From: JAWKRB01 sp041389885
GTDB lineage: Bacteria; Myxococcota_A; Polyangia; Polyangiales; Ga0077539
Assembly (NCBI GenBank): GCA_041389885.1
Contig: JAWKRB010000005.1
Coordinates: forward strand, 1 to 64,000
Direction of reading: 5' to 3'
DNA: 64,000 nt
Shown: positions 56,765-64,000 of the stretch, one piece after another
How the letters are laid out: the number at the start of each line of letters is the position of its first letter
How positions within the stretch are numbered: position 1 is the first letter of the stretch
Notes under the pieces: model-generated
Told to the model about the DNA's origin: nothing
Seen by the model: only the letters and a program-made list of their open reading frames with translations
Database searches by the model: none
Program-made: the position numbers and the translations under genes

Positions 56765-57373
56765 ATGACACGACCCAGGCTCACCTATTTCGACATGCCC
56801 GTCAGCCGCGGCGAGGAGTGCCGCCTCGCCTTCGCCATCGCGGGGGTAGACTTCGAGGATCACCGCATCGCCCGCGAGGAGTGGCCTGCGATGAAGCCCA
56901 CGACGCCCTTCGGCGCGCTCCCGGTGCTCGAGGTGCCCGGGCACCCGCCGATCGCGCAGTCGAACGCGATCCTGACCTACATCGGGCGAAGGTACGGCGT
57001 GCACCCGACCGACCTCGTCGAGGCCGCGCGCCACGAGGCCGTGATGACGCACGTCGAGGACCTCCGGGCGGTCGTCGCTCACACGGGACGCGGCGTCGAC
57101 GAGGCGACCAAGCAGCGCGTGCGGGAGCAGCACGCGGAGACCACCATCCCCACCTGGGCGGGCTACGTCGAGGCGCAGATCGGCGACGGGCCCTTCTTCG
57201 CCGGAGCCTCGCCCATGGTGGTCGACATCAAGCTCTACATGGGCATGCGGACCTTTCGCCGCGGCGTGATGGACCACATCCCCCCGACGGTCTTCGACGC
57301 CTTTCCCAAGCTGGTGCGGCTCTACGACGCCGTCGAGGCCTGGCCCGCCGCCCGGGCCCTGATCTCACGCTGA
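56765..57373 (+). CDS. glutathione S-transferase family protein
   Basis: ATG 56765 gives 202 aa. The thioredoxin-like N-terminal domain has LTYFDMPVSRGEECRLAFA and the glutathione-binding FGALPVLEVPGHPPIAQSNA (cis-Pro region and the SNAI motif, a variant of the usual QS/ES-xAI). The helical C-terminal domain contains PFFAGASPMVVDIKLYMGMR. Tyr or Ser near residue 8-14 may be the catalytic group. It resembles sigma/S-crystallin-like or soluble GSTs. A TAGCCT hexamer lies 9 nt before the start, with no ribosome-binding site. Detoxification is the family role; the substrate is unknown. Confidence 0.88.
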   Translation: MTRPRLTYFDMPVSRGEECRLAFAIAGVDFEDHRIAREEWPAMKPTTPFGALPVLEVPGHPPIAQSNAILTYIGRRYGVHPTDLVEAARHEAVMTHVEDLRAVVAHTGRGVDEATKQRVREQHAETTIPTWAGYVEAQIGDGPFFAGASPMVVDIKLYMGMRTFRRGVMDHIPPTVFDAFPKLVRLYDAVEAWPAARALISR

Positions 57374-57438
57374 CCGACGCCGCGTTGTGGACGAGGGAGT
57401 GTCGTTGGGGGACACTCCAGACTCGCAGCGAGGGAGCG

Positions 57439-58485
57439 TTGAACGACCCATTCTCGAAGGTGGACGGCGCGAGCGGAGTGACGGTTGTACGCCCGTTGCT
57501 GGGCGCCGCGCAGGCCGCGGCGGACCGTCTCGCGAGCGAAATTCGCGCGCTGGGTGACAGCCTCCCCGAGCCCTCGGCGGGCACGGTGCGAGAGAGCCTC
57601 CGCGCGCTGCACGCCGCGCTGGGGCGGCTCCATGAGGTGCACGGGGGCTCGATCCCGCCGACGCCCCGGGTGCGCGTCGATCCGCTGCGGGTGGTCTGTG
57701 AGGTCGCCGAGGCCGCGCAATTCGAGGGGGTCGAGGTGGAGGTCGAGGCGCGGGGCGCCGCGGGCGAGCTCGACGTCGATGAGGGCGAGCTGCGCCGGTT
57801 GCTCCGCTGGCTGGTCGAGCGCGCGACCCCGAGCACCTCGGGCGCCGTGGGCGTGGGGGTCGTCGGCGAGCTCGCCGAGGTGACCGTCTCGCTGCCCTGG
57901 CACGACGAGTTCGCCGAGGGGGTGAGCGCCCCCGAGCACGCGTGGCTCGAGCGCGCGGCCGACGCCCTGGGGGCGCGGCTGGGCTTCGGCGAGGGGCGGG
58001 TGCGGCTGATCCTCCCGAGAGAATTCGCCGTTTCGCAGGGGGCCTCCCTCGGAGACCTCGCGCGGGAGCTCGACGAGCTCCGGCGGGAGCGGCTCTCGCA
58101 GGCGCAGGAGGTCGAGCGCGCCACCTGCGCGCTGCACTCCGCGCAGCTCGAGGCCGAGGCCGCGCGTCGGCAGCTCCTCCGGGTCGAGCGCAGCACGCTG
58201 CGCGCGGTGGGCGACCTGCAGCAGACCTTCGAGTCGCTCGAGGCGATGGCGGGGCTCGTGGTCGAGTCGGACGGCATCGGGCGAGACCTTCAGACCGTGA
58301 GTCAGTCGGGCATGGCGAGGGTCATGGAGCTCGTCGCCGAGGTCGACACCGCGGCCATGGCGTCGGCGCACAGCGTGGCCCCGGCGTGGAGCGACGCGCC
58401 GCACGCCTCAGGGATCCACGCGCCCCGAGAGCTGCTCGAAATCATCGAAGACGAAGGCTACGACGACGACCCGACGCCCCGCTGA
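57439..58485 (+). CDS. degenerate histidine-kinase-like protein with coiled coil
   Basis: The best start seems TTG 57439; the frame is open upstream but antisense-like. It gives 348 aa without membrane spans. Residues about 10-75 are helical (AAADRLASEIRALGD, SLRALHAALGRLH). Residues 80-200 look like a GHKL ATPase fold lacking clear N and G boxes (LDVDEGELRRLLRWLVERAT, RLGFGEGRVRLILPREF). Residues 205-270 form a coiled coil (LARELDELRRERLSQAQEVE). The tail is acidic (EIIEDEGYDDDP). The family is not recognised. It could be an inactive signalling scaffold. It lies 65 nt after the GST gene. Confidence 0.62.
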   Translation: MNDPFSKVDGASGVTVVRPLLGAAQAAADRLASEIRALGDSLPEPSAGTVRESLRALHAALGRLHEVHGGSIPPTPRVRVDPLRVVCEVAEAAQFEGVEVEVEARGAAGELDVDEGELRRLLRWLVERATPSTSGAVGVGVVGELAEVTVSLPWHDEFAEGVSAPEHAWLERAADALGARLGFGEGRVRLILPREFAVSQGASLGDLARELDELRRERLSQAQEVERATCALHSAQLEAEAARRQLLRVERSTLRAVGDLQQTFESLEAMAGLVVESDGIGRDLQTVSQSGMARVMELVAEVDTAAMASAHSVAPAWSDAPHASGIHAPRELLEIIEDEGYDDDPTPR

Positions 58486-58975
58486 GCCCTCCCCCCGCGA
58501 AGCCCCCTTCGCAGCAGGGTAACCATTTGATGTCGTAAAGGTTTTGGCCTGGGCGGGCGGTGGTCGCGAAGCGGGTTACGCAGGGGCGGCGACGCCCGCC
58601 CTCGCGCCACCGAGCGCGGGGGGGGATTGCCTGTGAGGGAGGTTCGTTCTAGGGAGGGGCCGCCGACGGGCCGGTCGAGGCCTCGTCGACGCACTCACCG
58701 AGGTATCTCGCGCTTTATGGTTGAGTCTCAGACGACGACGAGCTCGCGTGACCTGGGCCCTGAGGCTCCAGGGCGGGCGTGGCCGCGAGCGCGCTCGCGG
58801 GTCGAGCGGGTCGAGGGCTCCCCCAGAAGGCCCCGCGCGATTTGCGAGAAGCTTCTCGAGGGTGGCGGCGACTGGGCTCTCATGGTCCGAGAGCGTTCCT
58901 GTGAGGCCTCGCCGCGGCGCTCGAGCGAGGGGGGCCACGCGCGCTCGTGGGACGGGCGCATGGCTCTGGAATTCC
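58486..58975. other. 490-nt intergenic region upstream of the aldehyde dehydrogenase operon
   Basis: No gene is convincing; open frames are Arg/Ser-rich. The region contains an AT-richer spot (58521-58548), a perfect 14-bp palindrome (58845-58858) and space for a regulated promoter of the operon that starts at 58976. Confidence 0.5.
58845..58858. promoter_or_regulatory. 14-bp perfect palindrome, candidate operator
   Basis: CGAGAAGCTTCTCG is self-complementary and lies 117 nt before the aldehyde dehydrogenase start. It suits a dimeric repressor site. No regulator is encoded next to it. Confidence 0.4.
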
Positions 58976-60562
58976 ATGAGAATTGAGACACTCTCCCCGG
59001 TCGCGCAGGCCGCCGACGCGCCGCTCTGTCCGATGGACCTCTCGGCGCTGCGCGAGGTCGCGCCGTCGAGCCCCGAGCAGGTGGCCGCGGCGGTGCGCCG
59101 CGCGCGTCGCGCGCAGGACGCGTGGCGCGCCACGTCGATCTCAGCCCGCGCGGAGCTCCTGCGCGCCGCGGCGAAGGAGATGCTCGCGCGGCGCCACGAG
59201 GTGATGGAGCTCGTGCGCGCCGAGCTCGGCAAGCCCGACGCCGAGGCGCTCTTCAACGAGGCCCTCGGTCCCCTCGACGCGGTGAACGCCTGGGCCTCGC
59301 TGGTGCAGAAGCACTGTGATCCCCACAAGGTCTCGCTCAACCCCGTGGCCTTTCCGGGCAAGAGCGCGTCGGTCGAGCGGGTGGCCCGCGGGGTCATCGG
59401 GGTCATCGCGCCGTGGAACTTTCCCGCCGCGGGGCTCTATCGGTCGGTCTTTCCCGCGCTGCTCACGGGCAACGGCGTGGTGCTCAAGCCCTCCGAGCGC
59501 GCGCCGCGCTCGAGCGCGTGGCTCATCGAGGTGCTGGCGTCGAAGCTCCCCGACGGGCTCGTCGGCGCGGTGCACGGCGACGGCCGCGTGGGGCAGAGCC
59601 TCCTCGACGCGGGGATCGACGCCTGCGTGTTCACGGGCTCGGTCGCCGCGGGGCGCGCGGTGCGGGTGCGCTGCGCCGAGCTGGGGATCCCCTGCTCGGC
59701 GGAGATGGGCGGCAACGACGCCGCGATCGTGCTCGAAGACTGCGCGATGCCGCGCACCGTCGCGGGGATCACCGCGTGGGCGCTGAACAACGCCGGCCAG
59801 GCCTGCGGTGGCGTCGAGGTGGCCTACGTCGACCAGGCCATCGCCGACGCGTTCGTCGCGCGGCTGGGGCGCGCGTGGTCGCGGCTCCGCGCGGCGCCGG
59901 GTCGCCGCGGAGAGACCGACGTGGGCCCGCTCTCGAACCGCGCGCAGTTCGAGAAGGTGCAGGCGCACGTCGCCGACGCCGTGGCGAAGGGCGCGAAGGT
60001 CGTGTGCGGCGGCGCGCCGACGGGCGTGGGGTACTACTTCGCGCCCACGGTGCTCGACCGCTGCACCGACGCGATGGACGTGGTGCGCGAAGAGACCTTC
60101 GGGCCGGTGCTCGCGGTGGTGCGGGTCGAGGGGGCCGCCGACGCCGTGGCGCGGGTGAACGCCGGGCGCTACGGCCTCGGCGCGTCGATCTGGACCCGGG
60201 ACCTCGACCGCGCGAAGCGCCTCGCGGAGCGCCTCGACGTGGGGGTGGTCACCGTGAACAACCACGCGTTCACCGGCGCGATCCCCTCGCTCCCCTGGAG
60301 CGGCACGCGGGACACGGGCTTCGGCGTGGCGAACAGCGAGCACTCGCTCTCGACCTTCGTGCGTCCCAAGGCCGTGGTGATCGACCGGGGCGAGGGGATG
60401 GAGATCTACTGGCCGCCCTACGACCGCGCGCTGCTGGAGCTCGGAGACATCCTGAGCGACGCGCAGCGGGCGGTGCTGGGCAGGGCGTGGAAGCTCCCGC
60501 TGCTGCTCCGCGAGCGGGCCCGCGCGGTGACCGGGTTCTTTCGCGAGGAGGGCGACCGATGA
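58976..60562 (+). CDS. aldehyde dehydrogenase family protein
   Basis: ATG 58976 gives 528 aa (usual 480-530). Motifs are intact: VIAPWNFPAAG (cofactor loop), VFTGSVAAGRAV, catalytic Glu in SAEMGGNDAAIVL (about 242), catalytic Cys in NNAGQACGGVEVAY (about 277), and EETFGPVLAVV. The C-terminal 60 residues (YWPPYDRALLELGDILSD) extend beyond the common length. It should oxidise an aldehyde to an acid with NAD(P). Its stop overlaps the start of the GH3-family gene (ATGA), so the product acid may be the substrate of that ligase. The longer upstream frame is noise. Confidence 0.9.
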   Translation: MRIETLSPVAQAADAPLCPMDLSALREVAPSSPEQVAAAVRRARRAQDAWRATSISARAELLRAAAKEMLARRHEVMELVRAELGKPDAEALFNEALGPLDAVNAWASLVQKHCDPHKVSLNPVAFPGKSASVERVARGVIGVIAPWNFPAAGLYRSVFPALLTGNGVVLKPSERAPRSSAWLIEVLASKLPDGLVGAVHGDGRVGQSLLDAGIDACVFTGSVAAGRAVRVRCAELGIPCSAEMGGNDAAIVLEDCAMPRTVAGITAWALNNAGQACGGVEVAYVDQAIADAFVARLGRAWSRLRAAPGRRGETDVGPLSNRAQFEKVQAHVADAVAKGAKVVCGGAPTGVGYYFAPTVLDRCTDAMDVVREETFGPVLAVVRVEGAADAVARVNAGRYGLGASIWTRDLDRAKRLAERLDVGVVTVNNHAFTGAIPSLPWSGTRDTGFGVANSEHSLSTFVRPKAVVIDRGEGMEIYWPPYDRALLELGDILSDAQRAVLGRAWKLPLLLRERARAVTGFFREEGDR

Positions 60563-62190
60563 GCGTCGAGGGGAGCTTCACCCCCGCGCACCCGCGCACC
60601 CCCGCCACCGCGGCGTGGGACGGGCGCAGGCTCAAGACCGTCCCCGGCGGCGCGGTCACGGGGCCGGCGATGCTCGCCGCCGCGAGGCTCCGCGTCGCGC
60701 AGTGGGACCGCCGGGCGAGGGACCCGCGGGCCGTGCAGGAGGAGACCCTCCTGCGGCACTGCGCCCTCGGCGCCGACACGGAGTTCGGCCGGGAGCACAA
60801 GCTCTCTCGGGTGCGCTCGCACCGTGATTTCGTCGAGCGCGTGCCCCTGCGGGCCTACGCCGACTTCGAGCGGATGCTCGAGCGCATGCGGCTGGGCGAG
60901 CGCAACGTGCTCCACCCCGAGTTCATCGAGCACTACGGCTGCTCGTCGGGGACCTCGAACACCGCGGCGCTGAACAAGTACCTCCCGATCTCGAAGCAGC
61001 AGGTGAAGTGGCAGCAGCGCGCGGGCTTCGACGTGCTCGCGCGCTACCTCACCCTGGCGAACGACGCGAGCTTCACCGGGGGCTTCACCCTGCAGCTCCT
61101 GCCCCCGGCGGTGATCCGCCAGGAGGGCCCCGTGGGGATCACCTCGAACCCGGGCTTGATGCAGCGGAACATGCCCGCGGTCTCGCGGATGATGACCCTG
61201 CCGCGCCCGCCCCTGCGCGACATCGAGAACTACGACCGCAAGCTCGACGCCATCGCCGACGAGTTCCTCGACCACGACGTGCGGGCGCTGTCGGGCACCA
61301 CCTGCTGGTTCCCGATTCTGTTCGACCGCGTCCTCACCGCCGCGCGCCGCCGGGGGATGCCGGTGGAGACCGTCACCGAGCTCTGGCCCAACCTCCGCGC
61401 GCTCTTCGGCGGCGGGGTCTACGCCGAGCCCTACCGCGGCGTGATCGAAGCGCGCGCGGGGCGGCCTGTTCCCCTGGTCGACAACTACAACGCCACCGAG
61501 GGCGGGATCTTCGCCGTCACCGACAGCTTCGAGCGCACGGGGATGTTGATGATCCCCGACCGGGGCGTGTTCTTCGAGTTCGTCCCGCGGAGCGACCACG
61601 GGCGCGACAACCCGCGCCGGGTGCCCCTGTGGGAGGTCGAGCGCGGCGAGGAGTACGCCGTGGTGGTGACCACCTGCTCGGGCCTCTACGCCTACCAGAT
61701 GGGCGATTTCGTGCGCTTCACCGACGTGTTCCCGCACCGGGTCGAGTTCTCGGGGCGCGCGAGCGGGATGCTCTCGGTCACCCAGGAGCTCACCACCTCC
61801 ATCGAGGTCGAGCACGCCGTCGCCGAGGCCCTCGCCGCGCACAAGGCCACCGCGGTGGAATTCGCCTGCGGCGCCGACGTGGGCGTCGACGGCACCGCGA
61901 AGGGGCGCTACGCGCTCTTCGTCGAGTGGCAGCAGGCGCCGAGCAACCCCCAGCGCTTCGTCGAGCGCTTCGACGCGGCGCTGCAGAAGCTCAACCGGGT
62001 CTACCGGGAGCATCGTGCGGGCGAGGTGGCGATCCTCGCCCCCGAGCTGGTGACCCTCCCGCAGGGGTCTGCGGGCCGCTTCATGGCCCGCATCGGGCGC
62101 GAGGGCGCGCAGCAGAAGTTTCCGAGGATCCTGGACGATGGGAAGCGCGACGTGATGCGCGCCATCGCCGTGACGGCAACGCTGGATTGA
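60559..62190 (+). CDS. GH3 auxin-responsive promoter family acyl-adenylate amidosynthetase
   Basis: ATG 60559 gives 543 aa. It has the GH3 ATP/AMP motifs: HYGCSSGTSNTAALNKYLPI (motif 1, about residue 128), YNATEGGIFAVTDS (motif 2, about 311) and YAYQMGDFVRFTDV (motif 3, about 376). GH3 enzymes adenylate a carboxylate and join it to an amino acid or amine. Bacterial members are little studied. It is embedded in an operon after an aldehyde dehydrogenase (4-nt overlap) and before inositol-phosphate synthase (12-nt gap). The product is unknown but may be an acyl-amide. Confidence 0.88.
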   Translation: MSVEGSFTPAHPRTPATAAWDGRRLKTVPGGAVTGPAMLAAARLRVAQWDRRARDPRAVQEETLLRHCALGADTEFGREHKLSRVRSHRDFVERVPLRAYADFERMLERMRLGERNVLHPEFIEHYGCSSGTSNTAALNKYLPISKQQVKWQQRAGFDVLARYLTLANDASFTGGFTLQLLPPAVIRQEGPVGITSNPGLMQRNMPAVSRMMTLPRPPLRDIENYDRKLDAIADEFLDHDVRALSGTTCWFPILFDRVLTAARRRGMPVETVTELWPNLRALFGGGVYAEPYRGVIEARAGRPVPLVDNYNATEGGIFAVTDSFERTGMLMIPDRGVFFEFVPRSDHGRDNPRRVPLWEVERGEEYAVVVTTCSGLYAYQMGDFVRFTDVFPHRVEFSGRASGMLSVTQELTTSIEVEHAVAEALAAHKATAVEFACGADVGVDGTAKGRYALFVEWQQAPSNPQRFVERFDAALQKLNRVYREHRAGEVAILAPELVTLPQGSAGRFMARIGREGAQQKFPRILDDGKRDVMRAIAVTATLD

Positions 62191-62202
62191 GAGGCAGAGA
62201 CC

Positions 62203-63405
62203 GTGAGTAATCGAGTTGGAGTGTTGTTGATCGGCGCCGGCGGCGCCGTGGCGTCGACGGTGGTGGCGGGCGTGGAGCTCATGAAGAAGGGCGCCCCCCG
62301 GTACGGCATGATCACCGAGGGTGAGCTCGGCGCGCAGCTCGGCGTCGTCGCCCTCGAAGACCTGGTCTTCGGAGGCTGGGACCTCCGCGCCAGCGACCTC
62401 TACGAGGCCGCGGCGCACCACGGGGTGATCCCGCCGCACCGCCTCGCGACGGTCGAGAAGGAGCTCCGCGCGATTCGCCCGTGGCCCGGCGTGACCTCGG
62501 AGAAGTTCCTCCCGGCGGACCTCGGGATGCACGTGGTGCAGGCGAAGTCGTTCCGCGACGAGCTGCGGATCATGGGCGAGCAGATCAAGGCCTTTCAGGT
62601 CGAGAACGACCTCTCGCGCCTGGTGATGGTGAACCTCACCTCCACCGAGCGCTACACCGAGGTCGAGGACGTGCACAGCACCGTGGAGGCCTTCGAGGCC
62701 GGCCTCGACGCGAGCGACGCGCGCATCTCGCCGGCGATGAAGTACCTCTACCTCGCGATCACCTCGGGGATCTCGCACGCGAACTTCACCCCGAGCCTCT
62801 CGAACATCCCCGCCCTCGAGCAGCTCTCGCTCAAGCGCAAGGTGCCCATCGCGGGCGAAGACGGAAAGACCGGCCAGACCTTTCTCAAGACCGTGCTCGC
62901 CCCCGCCTTCGTGGTGCGCGACCTGCGCGTGGACGGCTGGTACTCGACGAACATCCTCGGCAACAACGACGGCCGCGTGCTGCACGACCCGGGCTCGAAC
63001 AAGACCAAGGTCACCAGCAAGATCGGCGTGCTCGACGACGTGCTGGGGTACAAGGTCCCCGACCACCAGGTGCACATTCACTACTACCGCCCCCGCGGCG
63101 ACGCGAAGGAGGCGTGGGACAACATCGACCTCCTCGGCTTCGTGGGCGAGCCCATGCAGCTCAAGGTGAACTTCCTCTGCAAGGACTCGATCCTCGCGGC
63201 GCCCCTGGCGCTCGACCTCGTGCGCCTGCTCGACGTCGCGCACCGCGCGGGCGAGGGCGGCGTGCAGCGCCACTTCTCGCTGTTCTTCAAGTCGCCCTAC
63301 AAGGTCCAGGGCCAGCGCACCGTGCACGACCTCTTCGCGCAGCACACCCTGCTCAAGGACTGGGCCGACAAGGTCGCCCCCACCGTCCGCGCCAAGACCT
63401 CCTGA
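62203..63405 (+). CDS. ino1: myo-inositol-1-phosphate synthase
   Basis: GTG 62203 follows a GAGGCAGAG ribosome-binding region and gives 400 aa. Family marks are VGVLLIGAGGAVASTVVAG (NAD loop), VNLTSTERY, AGEDGKTGQTFLKT, STNILGNNDGRVL and SNKTKVTSKI, the catalytic and phosphate-binding set of MIPS. The enzyme turns glucose-6-phosphate into inositol-3-phosphate. The length fits the shorter bacterial/archaeal type. Its place between a GH3 ligase and a DegT aminotransferase suggests an inositol-derived lipid or aminocyclitol pathway (inference). It is tightly spaced in the operon. Confidence 0.93.
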   Translation: MSNRVGVLLIGAGGAVASTVVAGVELMKKGAPRYGMITEGELGAQLGVVALEDLVFGGWDLRASDLYEAAAHHGVIPPHRLATVEKELRAIRPWPGVTSEKFLPADLGMHVVQAKSFRDELRIMGEQIKAFQVENDLSRLVMVNLTSTERYTEVEDVHSTVEAFEAGLDASDARISPAMKYLYLAITSGISHANFTPSLSNIPALEQLSLKRKVPIAGEDGKTGQTFLKTVLAPAFVVRDLRVDGWYSTNILGNNDGRVLHDPGSNKTKVTSKIGVLDDVLGYKVPDHQVHIHYYRPRGDAKEAWDNIDLLGFVGEPMQLKVNFLCKDSILAAPLALDLVRLLDVAHRAGEGGVQRHFSLFFKSPYKVQGQRTVHDLFAQHTLLKDWADKVAPTVRAKTS

Positions 63406-63419
63406 CGCGAAGCACCGCC

Positions 63420-64000
63420 GTGACCGCTCCCCTCGCCCTCCTCGGCGGCGCGCCGACCGTCGACAACGCGCGCCACGCCCGCTGGCCGATCCTCGATCAG
63501 CGTGACAAGGACGCGGTCATGGCCGTGCTCGAGCGCGGCATCCTCTCGGGGCCCAACGCCCCCGAGGTGCGCGCGCTCGAGCGGGAATTCGCCGCCTGGG
63601 TGGGCGTCGAGCACGCCCTCGCGACGAACAGCGGCACCGCCGCGCTGCACATCGCCCTCGCCGCGGCGGGGGTGGGCCCCGGCGACGAGGTCGTGACCAG
63701 CGCGTACTCGTTCGTGGCCACCGCGCAGGCCGTGCTGCACCAACAGGCCATTCCGGTCTTTGTCGACATCGAGCCCGTGACCTGCGGGCTCGACCCGGCG
63801 AGGCTCGAGGCGGCGATCACCCCGCGCACCCGCGCGATCCTCCCGGTGCACATCCACGGGATGCCCTGCGAGTGGGACGCGATCAAGGCCATCGCCGACC
63901 GCCACGGGATTCCCGTGATCGAAGACGCGTGCCAGGCCCACGGCGCGACCTACAAGGGACGTCGCGTGGGCTCGCTGGGCGTGGCCGCGGCCTTCAGCAC
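63420..64000 (+). CDS. DegT/DnrJ/EryC1/StrS aminotransferase, partial
   Basis: GTG 63420 opens TAPLALLGGAPTVDNARHAR and about 193 codons are present; the 3' part is outside the window. Typical features are YSFVATAQAVLHQQAIPVFV, GLDPARLEAAI, AILPVHIHGMPCEWD and VIEDACQAHGATYKG (the ED-A-Q cofactor region). The PLP lysine (expected soon after AAAFS) is just beyond the end. Such enzymes aminate keto-sugars or keto-cyclitols (StrS type: scyllo-inosose to inosamine). It follows ino1 by 14 nt. The call is secure as to family; the substrate is inferred from context. Confidence 0.88.
   Translation, partial: MTAPLALLGGAPTVDNARHARWPILDQRDKDAVMAVLERGILSGPNAPEVRALEREFAAWVGVEHALATNSGTAALHIALAAAGVGPGDEVVTSAYSFVATAQAVLHQQAIPVFVDIEPVTCGLDPARLEAAITPRTRAILPVHIHGMPCEWDAIKAIADRHGIPVIEDACQAHGATYKGRRVGSLGVAAAFS

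Noticed and set aside
60418..63345. 975-codon open frame on the minus strand
   Set aside because: It is antisense to GH3 and ino1, which both carry full family motifs.

Overview
This 64 kb window is very GC-rich, uses GTG and TTG starts often, and is densely packed with genes. It looks like chromosomal DNA of a myxobacterium (Myxococcota, probably Polyangia or a Sandaracinus-like lineage). The lineage call is inference. It rests on eukaryote-like Ser/Thr kinases paired with TPR/PEGA-type genes, cysteine-rich CGACG-type repeat lipoproteins, the Myxococcus cysteine-rich motif (CGNGVVD..EECDDGN), many lipoproteins with Asp-Val-Pro linkers, and the codon bias. I see no rRNA, tRNA, CRISPR array, IS element or phage module.

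Layout. 0-8 kb: secreted lipoproteins, an SRPBCC protein, an orphan TRAP binding protein, a YeeZ-like epimerase, a GNAT acetyltransferase and a PilZ protein. 8-12 kb: an isolated SctR-like/FliO-like pair and a membrane FeS oxidoreductase of the EtfD type. Its promoter has a 19-nt spacer containing a 12-bp palindrome. 12-25 kb: a TPR lipoprotein with a GT-C-like membrane protein, an outer-membrane barrel, a polysaccharide deacetylase, a 761-aa cysteine-repeat protein, a benzoate-CoA-ligase-like enzyme, an ABC-F ATPase and a hydrolase lipoprotein. 24-34 kb: a large unknown protein, two relatives of an Rpn-like nuclease family (one truncated), two secreted esterase-type lipoproteins, a PAP2 phosphatase and an aldo/keto reductase. 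34-42 kb: a sterol-desaturase-like hydroxylase, a frame-disrupted TPM gene, a divergent Rieske oxygenase/carotenoid oxygenase pair, and a DUF692-DUF2063 (BufB-BufC-like) pair convergent with a lipoprotein whose C-terminus carries CxGxNxCxG motifs. 42-57 kb: SRPBCC, Uma2 and NHL-type genes, two Ser/Thr kinase modules, and a NicO-type metal exporter coupled to a histidine kinase. 57-64 kb: a degenerate kinase-like coiled-coil protein, then an operon of aldehyde dehydrogenase, GH3-family ligase, myo-inositol-phosphate synthase and a DegT/DnrJ aminotransferase that runs off the window.

Several genes (11.5-12.1, 35.1-36.6, 43.5-44.7, 48.2-49.8, 54.2-55.6 kb) read well only if one or more frameshifts are allowed. 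This points to indel errors in GC-rich tracts or to decaying genes. Most function calls come from motifs recognised by eye. No database search was possible.
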